Source: Claviceps africana
Lineage: Eukaryota > Ascomycota > Sordariomycetes > Hypocreales > Clavicipitaceae
Assembly: GCA_018360145.1 (NCBI GenBank)
Contig: SRPY01000058.1
Location: forward strand, 1-64,000
DNA length: 64,000 nucleotides
Direction: 5' to 3'
Positions 11,833 to 22,155 of the stretch are shown here, piece by piece; position 1 is the first letter of the stretch; each line of letters starts with the position of its first letter. A program made the translations under genes and the position numbers. Under the pieces are notes generated by a model. The model was not told the DNA's origin. It saw nothing but the letters and a program-made list of their open reading frames with translations, and did not search any database.

Positions 11833-12324
11833 GGTGGGAAAGTCGATGAGCGAGGGTTGTTGGTGTCGCCAGAGGAGGTGCTGGTTGTGTGCAGCTATTT
11901 TGTTCTCTTTCTTTCTGTTTTTTTTTTCTCTCCTTTGTTTTTGTTTCTTCTTCTTTTCTCTCCTTTGTTTTCTGCCCCTTTTGCGAATTCGTCCAGACGC
12001 CAGTTGTCGACGCCCGAGGTTATGCTGGCCGATCTTACAACATATTTTTCTTTCCTGAGCCAAGTATGCATGCATGCAAATTGACTCGTCGTGCAAACCC
12101 CACGTGACAGGGGTCCATTCGTACGACTACATCTCTACCTAGTACATTAGGTATGCACATACCGTACATGATATACACAGAAAAAATGTACAAAATTAAC
12201 CAACAACGTTGCAATAAATGCGCTTGCATGGGTGGAGCTCGAGTAAACAAACACGGGCTTACTTCGATGAGACAACAACTTGGTATTGATAAACGGTCTA
12301 CATATTGCCGACAGAGTAAAGTAT
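11833..12324. promoter_or_regulatory. TRM112 upstream region and cyclophilin 3' flank
   Basis: A 492-bp spacer. It holds a duplicated T/C-rich unit, TTCTCTCCTTTGTTTT, at about 11927-11942 and 11956-11971, and an ATGCATGCATGC run at 12067-12078. No gene is seen. Confidence 0.4.
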
Positions 12325-13489
12325 TTAAGCAAAGGGCTTGTTTCCCAAGCCAAAGGCGTCCTTGTTGGAAGACTTGCGAAGACGAACGTAGAACACGGCA
12401 GCGATAAGCACAAATCCAAACATGGCGATCTTGCGCATGGACGACAATCCCTCCGTAGCACTGACTGCGTCAGTCGCATCGCTTTCGACAGGTGCGACAC
12501 CGTCGGCCCAGCCAGCCGAGCCATAGAGGTCTGATGGAATCCCACACGTATCAGCACACCGGCAATTGGGTGGTTTTATTTATTTATTTATTTATTTTTC
12601 GTGCATCTTCTTCTTCTTCTCTTGGATTTGTGAAGAGTCGCAAAAGGATCTCAAAGATCAACGTGAATACCTTCGGGAGGGACCTCAAGCTCGCCGCTCT
12701 TGACAACCTTGACGGCCTCTTTCGGTTTGTCGCCCGCTGCGGTCGGCAAATTCTCAATCTTTTCGATAATTTCGTAGCCACTGAGGACTTCGCCGAATAC
12801 GACGTGGCGGCCATCGAGCCAACTGTTTTTATGTTCATGAGAATCAAGAAAGACGCCAATGGTGAAATTCACACAATTTTCATCCCAATGTTTCTTTCAC
12901 AAGGCAACAAAAAAAAAAGCGCGGAACGGCATGAACTTACGAGGTAACGACGGTGGTGATGAAGAATTGAGAGCCATTGGTGTCTTGTCCGGCGTTGGCC
13001 ATAGAGAGCAGGCCTTGCCTGGTGTGCTTGAGCTTGAAGTTTTCATCCGGGAACTTGGCGCCGTAGACTGGGAGGAGTTGCAAAAAGAAGACGATTAGTC
13101 CATGTGTCTTGGCATAGCACTGCGTATTTTCCCAGGACCGCAAATGGCTGAAGCAACTTACTGGACTTGCCACCGGTGCCGTCGCCCTTGGTAAAGTCAC
13201 CACCCTGGATCATGAAACCCTTGATGACACGGTGGAAAGTAGAGTCTTGATAGCCGAATCCCTTCTCGCCAGTGGCCAGGGCACGGAAGTTCTCGGCGGT
13301 CTTGGGAACAGTCTTGCCGTACAGACCAAACGTCACGCGGCCTGCTGGTGCACCGCCAATCTCAATGTCGAAAAAGACCTTGCTGGTGATCTTCGGCCCC
13401 TTTGCTGCCTCGGCGGCCTGGGAGAACATGACGAGGCCGACTCCGAGAAGGAGGGCAAAAGAGACGACAAGGCGCCTCAGGTTGAGCAT
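12325..13489 (-). CDS. CYPB: ER peptidyl-prolyl cis-trans isomerase (cyclophilin B), two possible C-termini
   Basis: A secretory-pathway cyclophilin that accelerates proline isomerisation during protein folding. Exons 13489-13162, 13067-12941 and 12822-12651 encode 208 aa: signal peptide (LVVSFALLLGVGLVMFSQA) plus a complete cyclophilin domain with active-site FHRVIKGFMIQGGDF and GSQFFITTV. This form ends GIHVDL, an HDEL-like tail. A second ending is equally in frame. A donor at 12670 (GTATTC, after GAA G) and an acceptor at 12531 (CCATCAG) join an exon 12530-12325, giving 270 aa. This tail adds a hydrophobic segment (IAMFGFVLIAAVFYV) followed by basic YVRLRKSSNK and ends NKPFA. So the same gene may make a luminal and a membrane-anchored isomerase by retaining or removing the last 140-bp intron. 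Which form dominates cannot be told from DNA. Confidence 0.9.
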
Positions 13490-14160
13490 TGTGGGCAGTG
13501 GGCAGGAATAATAAAAGACAAAAACTGAAACAGAATATCAATGAGATCAAAGTACCAATCGACTGATCTTTGCGTGGGAAAGAAGACGAAATGTACAAGA
13601 AAAGGGTCCGAAGGAAAGAGGTCGACTGCAGGTGGGCAAAGGGGACACCTTGTACCTAAGCTCAAAACGTCCGAGAGCTAAATTCAGGCCTCCCCGCTGA
13701 AAAGCGTCGATAACAGCGGGACGGCCTCTGGGGTATGCGCGGGACTCGATCGCAGTCACTGGTCGCCGCCTGGTTTCATGCAGGTGGTTAAATGCTGTCA
13801 GTTAGTATTCAGGTACAGAACTAGTGTCACTCGGGCACCTTCGGTACGTGGCACTGAGATAAGGCGGGACCGCATGCTAGCCACGACACTAACATTAACA
13901 TGCCGCCGCGGCACGGCACAGCTATTAGGCAAACCTGTTGGCGCTGAACAGACGCAAGGTACTGCGCAGGTACCTACCTATCTACCTACTGTACCGACCA
14001 AGCTTTAGCCACCTGGTGGACTGCCCGCAGTTTACCCGATCCTTCTGGCCCAAAAACCCCAGCTTTCATTTTCGCTCGTCCGAGGTCAAGGAAGATCAAG
14101 GATCCATTTCAGTCTGTTCCTCCTCGCGCAACGACTTTGTGCAGTTCCGATACTGGCAAC
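13490..14160. promoter_or_regulatory. Divergent promoter cyclophilin B / uS13m
   Basis: A 671-bp bidirectional region. It includes a TACCTACCTATCTACCTACTGTACC block near 13971-13995 (the window's recurrent motif) and a GC-rich ATGCCGCCGCGGCACGGC stretch near 13899-13916. No gene is seen. Confidence 0.4.
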
Positions 14161-14665
14161 ATGGTAAGTCTATGCCGCTGATACCCCGAGGATAACCGCC
14201 CCTTTCAATCCATGTACTCATGCAGTCATTCTCTCTATACAGGCGGTCTTCATTCACGGCGTCAATTTCCACGAGGGCCAGCTCGTAAAGGTAACAAACG
14301 TACCGGCCAGCCCTGCGATCCGCGAAACACGCTGACGAGCACGATAGAAAGCCCTCGAATCATTCCATTCGCTGGGGACGACAACTTCCTCCCGCATCAT
14401 GGCAAAGTACTACATCCACAAGCTCGCCAAAATTGGGACTCTCGCCCCTCGAACGGTGACGTCCCTGACGGCCGAACTGTCGCAAATGAAGATTGGGAGC
14501 GATGCGAAGAGGGCTGTGCAAGATAATATTCGGAGATTGAAGGATATTGGTTCGTTTCGTGGTCGCCGTCACGCCATGGGTCTGCCGGTGCGCGGCCAAC
14601 GAACAAGAACACAAACAATCACTGCCAACTTGCTCAACAGAGTAGAAGCAGACCGACGGTTTTAA
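14161..14665 (+). CDS. SWS2: Mitochondrial small-subunit ribosomal protein uS13m
   Basis: A component of the head of the mitochondrial 37S ribosomal subunit. Three coding exons: 14161-14163 (the ATG alone), 14243-14290 and 14348-14665, totalling 369 nt and 122 aa. The introns begin GTAAGT and GTAACA. The protein reads MAVFIHGVNFHEGQLVKK, continues into the conserved helix-turn-helix region, and ends with the strong uS13 signature RRLKDIGSFRGRRHAMGLPV then RGQRTRTQ. The start codon forms an exon by itself, so the N-terminal 17 residues are easily missed. Beginning instead at the internal ATG 14399 would lose the conserved VFIHG strand. It is convergent with the dipeptidase gene. Confidence 0.92.
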
Positions 14666-14960
14666 AACACAAATCGACCCATTCAGCGGGATGATAAGGC
14701 AAAGTGTCAGTCATATCACTTTCGCCGGGAGTTCCTCCTTTTTTTTTCTTCTTATTTGTTTTCCCCCTTCTCTTTCCCCCCCAGTAATGTGGCCACCTGT
14801 AGGCCGAGGCATGTATGCGATTTTACGGGAACTGTAAAGGAGTGTATATAAGAAAAAACTTGTATGATTATATGAAGAAAGCTCTTTTGACGAGTCAAAT
14901 CTCTGACTTCTAATCTTTGGCTCTTTCCGGTAGGGGCCCGGCATGCGCGGCGATGCAGTT
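14666..14960. other. Convergent 3' region uS13m / dipeptidase
   Basis: A 295-bp convergent spacer with a T-rich tract at 14737-14760. No gene is seen. Confidence 0.35.
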
Positions 14961-16288
14961 TCAAGCCAATAAGGGGCGTTCGTCCTCCATAGCCGGCACA
15001 TTTTCCGCCTTCATCCGCGCGGAAACGGCGTCTACCTCGTGCCACACGCGAAGCACATTACCGCCGGCAATGTTGGCAGCATCCCGATCACTGACGCCAG
15101 CTCGCAGTAGAGCCGCAATCAAACTAGGATAGTCCGTGACATCTTTAAATCCACGAGGCAACTGATCAATGCCATCAAAGTCAGTACCGATGCCGACGTG
15201 TTCAAAGCCAATAAGGTTTCCAATGTGTAAAATGTGTTCGACAACCCGATCCAAAGTGGCGTTGGCCGGATCCTCTTCAGGTAGCCCATTTTTGTTGCCA
15301 ACATCTACGCATGAGATGAAATCCGGACTAATGTTCATCATGACGACAGAGTTTCGTTTCTTGACAAGCTTCAGAATGTCGTCCTTCACATTTCGGGGAT
15401 GTGGGCAGATGCTATAGGCAGAGCTATGGGAGAAAATGATGGGAGCTTGAGACCCCGACCAGTCATCTCTGCCACCCAAGACATCAAACATGGTATCCTC
15501 GCTGTACTGCGATGTTAGAATCACCTAGACACTTTACGTCATGGACAACCCATGTTCGCTATTTCAACATTACCTGACGTGCGAGAGGTCCACAATCATG
15601 CCAATGCGATTCATTTCTTGGATGAGCTTTCGTCCCAGTGCACTGACGCCGTTCCATTTAGGCTCGGCTTTTCTCAGTGGTTGTTCCAGTAGGGCGGCAT
15701 CCGCGAATTTGTTGTGGCAGTTATGTGTCAGGGTTGCGTATCTGACCCCTAGCTCGTGGAAACGGCGTAGATTGGCAGCAGAGTTGCCAATTTGATGAAG
15801 ACCTTCGACGCCTAGCGGCGAGATGAACTTGCCAGATTGAAACGCTCCTTTCGCACAGTGGCTGTCAATTCGCGAGGCAAAGTGACGAGGATAGCTCGCC
15901 ATGACTCTGTCCATTACATCAATCTGATCAAGAGTAAATTGTACACCTAAGGGGCTTTGCGTCAGCCACAAGAGCTCTAGGTAGATATACATTCATGCAC
16001 AATCTCGTCATCGAGAACTGGTAGGTAGCACGCATACTCGGGGCAAGGTTAGCGTCGGAAAAATCATCTGGTTTTTCTGGGCAAGGGGCGAAAACACTCC
16101 AGAAAGCACCACCGGATTGGCCTTTTCGTAAACGCAACAGATCAACCTGGCCCGGCATAGTACCATTCTCAAACGCCTGTCGCCATTGTTTGTTGTCGAT
16201 TTGGTTGTGGTAGAGGGCCCTCAACAGAATAGGGAAGTCGACGTGACCGTCTTGACCAAAGAGCTAATGAGTTAGATGAGTTCCTTTT

Positions 16289-16320
<32 letters not shown>

Positions 16321-16780
16321 TTCTTTTCTTTTCTTTTCTTTCTTTTTTGCTTTACTTTACTTTACTTTTCTTGTTCTTTCTTTCTTCTTCTTGTACTTCT
16401 TCTTCTTCTTATTATTATATATTCTTTCTTTTTTAAATTCTTCTAGGTTTAACATGATACATGTTTGGGGGTAAGAAGCAGAGGAAAGCATAATTACCAA
16501 TGAGGGGATTATGTGCAAGAATCCGCCTCGCCCGTTGCTCAACAGTCATGGTCTTTCTGCAAACATGATCCGAGACTCGGGTGTAACACCGCATTACTGG
16601 TTTGTGTAGGACGCTGAGGATCATTGAGCATGTCAAGAGATAAAAGACAAGGCGACATGGGCTTAACCTCTGCGAAGATTGCTTTGCAGGCGGACGAGTT
16701 GCAGGATTCTGGTCATTCTGGACCGAAGTCGATGACTTGTCGGCTCTATGGGAGGGCAAGATGTTTTCGTTTGCCGCCAT
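14961..16780 (-). CDS. Membrane dipeptidase (renal-dipeptidase family, M19)
   Basis: A zinc metallopeptidase of family M19 that hydrolyses dipeptides. Four exons (16780-16498, 16250-16038, 15946-15574, 15501-14961) give 1410 nt and 469 aa, all in frame. The N-terminus (MAANENILPSHRADKSS) is cytosolic and polar, followed by one hydrophobic segment (LVFYLLTCSMILSVL) near residue 55, so a type II membrane anchor is likely. The metal-binding HxD motif (DGHVDFPILL) is created by splicing intron 1. Other family marks are THNCHNKFAD, GMIVDLSHVSEDTM, APIIFSHSSAYSICPHPRN and GFEHVGIGTDFDGI, with DRDAANIAGGNVLRV near the end. Intron 1 (247 bp) carries a TTCT microsatellite. It is divergent with the RhoGAP gene. 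Confidence 0.93.
16283..16400. repeat. TTCT/CTTTT microsatellite in dipeptidase intron 1
   Basis: A pyrimidine-rich repeat changing from (TTTC)n to (TTTTC)n to TTTAC units. It lies wholly within the first intron of the dipeptidase gene (purine-rich on the coding strand). Confidence 0.85.
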
Positions 16781-18225
16781 GATGAGGTTGAATGGTGGTT
16801 GGAGCGAAAATGCCGGGATGAAATGGAGCAAGCCAATGAATAGAGAAGAGAGGTCAAAACGGAGACAAGGATGGAAAGGAAGCGAATGGTGCACAAGACC
16901 ATGGGTTGAGAAAGGGATGTCATTTGGGCATGATGTGACGTCGAACATGATTACGTAGTGCAGGAGTGCCGTAGTGTCCCAGGTACGTGTGTTGGAAGTA
17001 CCAAAGCACCAAGGTCTAAGTAAGTACTACGTACCTACTTGGAGTAAGTAGGGAGGTAGGTACTTCACAGATAAGCACCTACCTACTGGCGTGTACTTTA
17101 TGTATAAGATGCCAAAATGCCAAGTTTATTTCGTATCTAGACGCGGGCGGGAACTCTCGCGTCGTTTCTCGTATCCATAAAGTACCTGGTAGGCAAGTAC
17201 TGGATGCATCCATGCAGGAATTGCACAAGAGCCGGCCGATCCCATTTCGCTCAGCGGCAAGCCGAAACAGGTTGCTCCCGCCTCCACTGCTGATGGCACT
17301 TGCTGACGACGCCAGGGGCGTGAGGAACGGGGAAAAAACAGAGCTTGATGTTTGAGGTTTGAGGCTTGAGGCTTGAGGCTTGAGGCTTGCGGCTTGACAG
17401 CACGGAGACGTTGGAAAAAGGGGTCCAGTCCAGTTCCTGTCTGTCGTTCCTGCCAAGCCGCGAGTCCTGTCAGCCACGAGACGGCCCCGGCCATGATTGG
17501 CGGCCACGATTGGGCAAGCCCGGCGCGAAAAGGAGAGAGAAGAAGGAGACAGAAGACGCCCCGTGTCGCCGATGAGCTTTGTTATGCGTTACTCCTTCCT
17601 GCGCTCGGCCTGTGTGGTCCGTGCCACCAGACCAGAAGACCGGCCCAGACACACCACCGAGCCGACCAACCAACCAACCAATCAGCCAACCAGGAAGAGC
17701 CTTGGTCAGAGTGTCGACCTCGTGTTACCTGGTGCCTGACAAGTTACAACTCGAACTTGCACCAGATTTCTTCAGCCTGTTTTTCATGCTTACATGCACC
17801 GCTATTGTTTTCTCCTTTTTATCCTTTTCAACGTCTTCGGTATCCCCGCCTTTCCGGCGATTGCTTGTTTTTTTTTTTGAGGAGATTCCCGTACGAAGCC
17901 ACAGCTCCTGACCATCATTGTTTGTTTTCGTCCCCAACGCCCAATAGACGTCAAACGTGGTCCACTTGCAACCACGAAGCCTTTGGGCGCCAGCCAGTCT
18001 TGCTCCGGACATCTCCGAGTCTACGAATTCGACGTTGACCAACCTCGACCGGCTTGGACCACGACTTCCCATAACCCGCGCCTATCCTGCCAAGCCCCTC
18101 GAAACCCCTCACAAAAAGCACAAAGTGCGACGGACAAAACCTCTTCGTTTTTTGCGGCCTGGACGACCGTCTCATATAGATTGCTTCCTGCTGTAGAGTG
18201 CGCGACGTCGCGATAGCCTTTCAAA
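16781..18225. promoter_or_regulatory. Long divergent region dipeptidase / RhoGAP
   Basis: 1445 bp without a convincing gene. It contains a dense TACCTAC/GTAGGTA block at 17028-17092, an imperfect 7-bp tandem repeat (TTGAGGC) at about 17350-17396, and an (ACCA)n run at 17665-17692. The 5' leader of the RhoGAP gene shows short open frames with no recognisable similarity. Confidence 0.4.
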
Positions 18226-21061
18226 ATGCCTGGCTTTGCAGACTCCTTTTGGTCGGGCGATTATGCTGCGGGTCGGTCTCGCCGAATTTTTATACTTTTT
18301 CTCCTTCGTTTCCCATGTTTTTTTTTTTTCGCATACGAACTAACGGAACCTTGTAGGACTCGGAGTCTTGTTCGGGAAGCTCCAGCAAGGTGTCGTTGAG
18401 AATCGCCAGGTTCTCACGTTGGCTCGACTGCGTGCCGAGGCCGAGGAAACGTACGGACAGCGCTTGTCTGAAATTGCGCCCTCTGTGGACAAGATGAACG
18501 GCGGGTTTTCTAGAGATGACGGTGCCACTGTTCGAAAAGTGAGTCTTTGCCTCCTCCAACTTCTGCATGGGCGCACGACAGTCATGCTTCCGTCTTCCAT
18601 TTCAATTGCGACTTGGCACTAACAGAAGCCTTCCTTTTTGATTGATGCTCGCAGGCATACGACGGTATGCGAACGGAAATGCAAGATGCCGCGCGAACCC
18701 ACAAGCGAATTGCGCAGAACATACGGGACTTGGTGGTCAACCCGTTCTCTCGTTGGTGTGATGCCCACGAGAGTCGTGTCCAAGAGTCGCAAGATCAACT
18801 ACAGACCCGCATCAAGGCTCACGATCGACAGGCCGACCTGGTACGAAAGCTGCGCTCCAATTACTTCAACAAGTGCCGACTTGTCGAAGATTTGGAAGAA
18901 GAGAATAAGTTGGGGTTTAGGGATCCCGAAACCAGCCCCCCAGCCAGCCAGTCCAAAATTCCCGAAATCAAGGTCCAGATTCTCAAGGAGGCGGACGGAT
19001 CCGACGAGGAGGAAGTGTTCGAGATTGGCGACCAAGTATACCAACGCGAACAGCTCAAGAAGATTCTCTCCGAAATGCTCTCTACCATCAAGCTGGGCGA
19101 AACCAAAGTTCCCATCCTGGGCACGTACTTGAATACATCAGCAGGCACTGATATCGTCGAGTATCTCCAGCGGAGTATGGCGATTACAACTGTGAGCTAT
19201 GCCGAGCGCGTCGGTCAGGACCTCATCACCAACGGTCTCTTGAGACTTATTGGCAACGTAGGAAATACATTTGCCAACAGCTCAAAGATGTTCTACCAAT
19301 GGCGACCGAAATCCTTCAGGATCGCTGGACTGCCCGAGAAGAGGCTCAACAGGGCGTTCTCGCTCCCCGTCAACGGCTCAGATGCCGGATCGGATTCACC
19401 CATGGTGGGAACCGTCAGCGAGTATCTGGCCAACTGGAACGTGCTTAGCAATAGGGATCCCAACGAGACGCCGTCCATGCGACTTCACCGCGAGGCACGG
19501 GAAGCAGACGAAAAGTACAAGGGTGCGGTTCGTAAACTAGACGAGCTGCGGTGCGGGCTTGAAGAGGCCATCTTCTTGCACCTCAGATTCCTCGAACGAT
19601 GCGAGCTAGATCGATTAAAGGCCATCAAGACGGTTATCCTCGACTTTTCTGGCACCATTGGCAACGTGATCCCTAGCTTGCAATCGACGGTGGACAAGAT
19701 GATTCTGTTTCAAGAAACGGTCCAGCCTGCAGGCGACTTGCGATATCTTTTGGAGAACTACCGCACGGGCAGCTTTGTCCCCAGAGTAGTCGTGTACGAG
19801 AACTACTACAACAAAGTTGACGAGCAAACGTTTGGTGTTGACCTGGAAGCGCGTGCCAGAGTGGACAAGAAGCGCGTGCCAATCATTGTGACGACGATAC
19901 TGACGTATCTCGACCATCATTATCCCGATCTAGAAGGTGACGAGGCTCGCCGAGGCGTCTGGCTCGTCGATGTGCCCTTGGCCCAGATTCACAAACTGCG
20001 AGCAAGGGTGAATGACGGAAAGCCAATTTCGCCAGAGGTGTTTGAAGAATTCGATGTGCCTACGGTTGCCGGGTTACTAAAGCTGTACTTTTTGGAGCTT
20101 CCTGGTAAGTTGAACGGCCAAGACCTTTTCTCCTTCTTCTTCTTCTGCGCACGCCGACAGTCATACTGACAACACAAACTCTACAGACTCGCTTGTCAGT
20201 GCACACGTATATGAAATTATCCGTACCATTTATACCACGCCAACGGCTGATGCCACCGAGGCGTCACGAGTTGCCGTCCTTCAGCAGACGCTGTCGCAAT
20301 TGCGATTGACCAATATTGCCACACTGGACGCCTGCATGAATCACTTTACTCGTCTGATTGACCTCACATCGGCCGATGAGGAGTACGTGTCGACTCTAGT
20401 GTCGTCCCTGGCACCATGCATCCTCAGACCCCGTCACGAGACATCACTCACTTTGGAGGAGAAGCACGCGGCGCGGCTTGTTCGGGATCTCTTCACGCAT
20501 AAGGAAGCCATCTTCAGCGAGCTCAAGCGCATGTCTACCTTGAACCACTCATCGTCTACCAGCAGCACCCGACCCCGCGCAATCAGCACCGATGAAAGTA
20601 ATAGGAAAGCACTCATGGAGGAGCGCAACCGTGCTCTGCTGGAAAAAGCCAGCGCCAGTCGCAGCCGGGCAAACAGCCCAGCCGGGCCTCAAGGCCATCG
20701 ACGCGACAGAAGCAGTGGCGGTCCAGATACGCGGTTCCCTATCCAGACCAGTCCAACGTCGGCGACGGAACGAAACCGATCCAGCATGGCCGGTATGGGA
20801 AGTATCGAAAGCCGATTCAAACGAGCCTCTCTAGATGTTCCTGGTACCGATGGCGGAGCCATTGCAGAGGCTATAAACGGCTCTCATGGCTCTCATGGCT
20901 CTCCCAAGAGCAAGGGCAACGACAGCGATGGAGACAAGCGAGACAGCGGCAGTCGCATTGGCACCAAGTTTGTTGGCGGAAAGAGGGTGCTCAGCACTCC
21001 GCCGCTCGACGACACTCCTACACGAGGAGTTACTCTTGAGGACAAGCCCATGGATGACTAG
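18226..21061 (+). CDS. RGD2: F-BAR / DEP / RhoGAP protein (Rgd2-type)
   Basis: A membrane-curving Rho-GTPase-activating protein; yeast Rgd2, with the same domain order, acts on Cdc42 and Rho5. Four exons (18226-18271, 18357-18538, 18655-20104, 20187-21061) give 2553 nt and 850 aa. An N-terminal F-BAR (MPGFADSFW, then GLGVLFGKLQQGVVEN) is interrupted by a DEP domain at about 203-290. The F-BAR resumes, then the RhoGAP domain spans about 468-655 (FGVDLEARARVDKKRVPII ... LLKLYFLELPDSLVS). The tail is Ser/Arg-rich and probably disordered. The usual arginine-finger loop (G-I-F-R-x-S-G) reads RGVWLVDVPLAQIHKLR here, so the catalytic arginine is not in its normal place. Intron 1 uses an unusual donor, GTCGGT. 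Convergent neighbour: AP-3 delta. Confidence 0.92.
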
Positions 21062-22155
21062 TAAACGAACATGAATCTTGCAGCATACCCGCCTTTGCTT
21101 GAAGGCCATCTATAACCCTTGACCAGATTTGTCTCTATTGTTGTTGTTGTGTTGTTGTATTTGCTTGGTCATTGGTCATTGGTCATTGGTCGTTGATTCA
21201 TTGATTCGTTGACTGTTGGCGTCAAGACCACATGCACAAGCCGCTGTGCTTCAAACCCCGCCCTTCTTTTTTTTTTCTTTTTTTCTTTTTTTTCTTTGAA
21301 ATTCCAACATGTCTGTTTTGCTGGAGGATGATATCAACAGGTGATGAGAAGAATGATTTTCTGCGCCCGTCGATGAAGCAAAAGAGAGAAAAAAAGATTC
21401 CATGCAGGCCACGATCCATCACCTGCAAGCTTCCATCTCTGTTTGCTCGCTTTTTTTTTTTGTTGTTCCAATCCATTTCTTCGTTCATCATGTACGTACA
21501 GGCTTATGGGCTATGATTACGCGAAGTGAGAGTCTTGCAACACGATGTAAAGCAGCTCGCTTTTGGCATAGCAGCTACGACACTTATGAGGCTAGAGGTG
21601 TATTTGACTATTTCATGTCCATGTTTTGCGCAGTGCCGTGCCGTGCCGTCGTGTTTGGTGAGCCCGTCATCGCTTGTGTGCGAGGAAAACGTCCCTGGGG
21701 CTGAATATACGTCATGGTGAGATGAAATATCTAGGTTGTCAAGGATGGCTCGTTATGCTCTGTTGTTGTCTATAGAGTAGAGGAGGATAAAGAGAGAGGG
21801 GGGGGAGAAAATAAAGAATAAATAAAGAATAAATAAAGAATAAATAAAGAATAAATAAAGAATAAATAAAGAATAAATAAAGAATAAATAAAGAATAAAA
21901 AAAGAATAAAAAAAGAATAAAAAAAGAATAAAAAAAGAATAAAAAAAGAATAAAAAAAGAATAAAAAAAGAATAAAAAAAGAATAAAAAAAGAATAAAAG
22001 AAAAGAGAAGAAAAAAGAAAGAAAGCTAAGGCATAAACACCAAGTCTATACATCACACACACACACACACACACACAAGGCAGCCCAACGTCATTCATTC
22101 ATTCATTCATTCCCCTCATGACATCTAGGCCTATGCCAAAATAATCCCCCCATGG
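21062..22155. other. Convergent 3' region RhoGAP / AP-3 delta
   Basis: 1094 bp without a gene. It includes a GGTCATT tandem repeat at 21168-21190 and a T-rich block at 21266-21297. A large AT-rich minisatellite (separate entry), a (CA)n run at about 22053-22077 and (ATTC)n at about 22090-22111 follow. Confidence 0.5.
21810..22001. repeat. AATAAATAAAG minisatellite changing to AATAAAAAAAG
   Basis: About seven tandem 11-bp units AATAAATAAAG are followed by about ten units AATAAAAAAAG, the two halves differing by a single T-to-A in every unit. It lies in the 3' flank of AP-3 delta and offers many AATAAA polyadenylation-like hexamers to the convergent RhoGAP transcript on the plus strand. Confidence 0.9.

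Noticed and set aside
17957..18196. Small ORF upstream of the RhoGAP gene
   Set aside because: No recognisable motif and it lies in the probable 5' leader; not supported as a gene.
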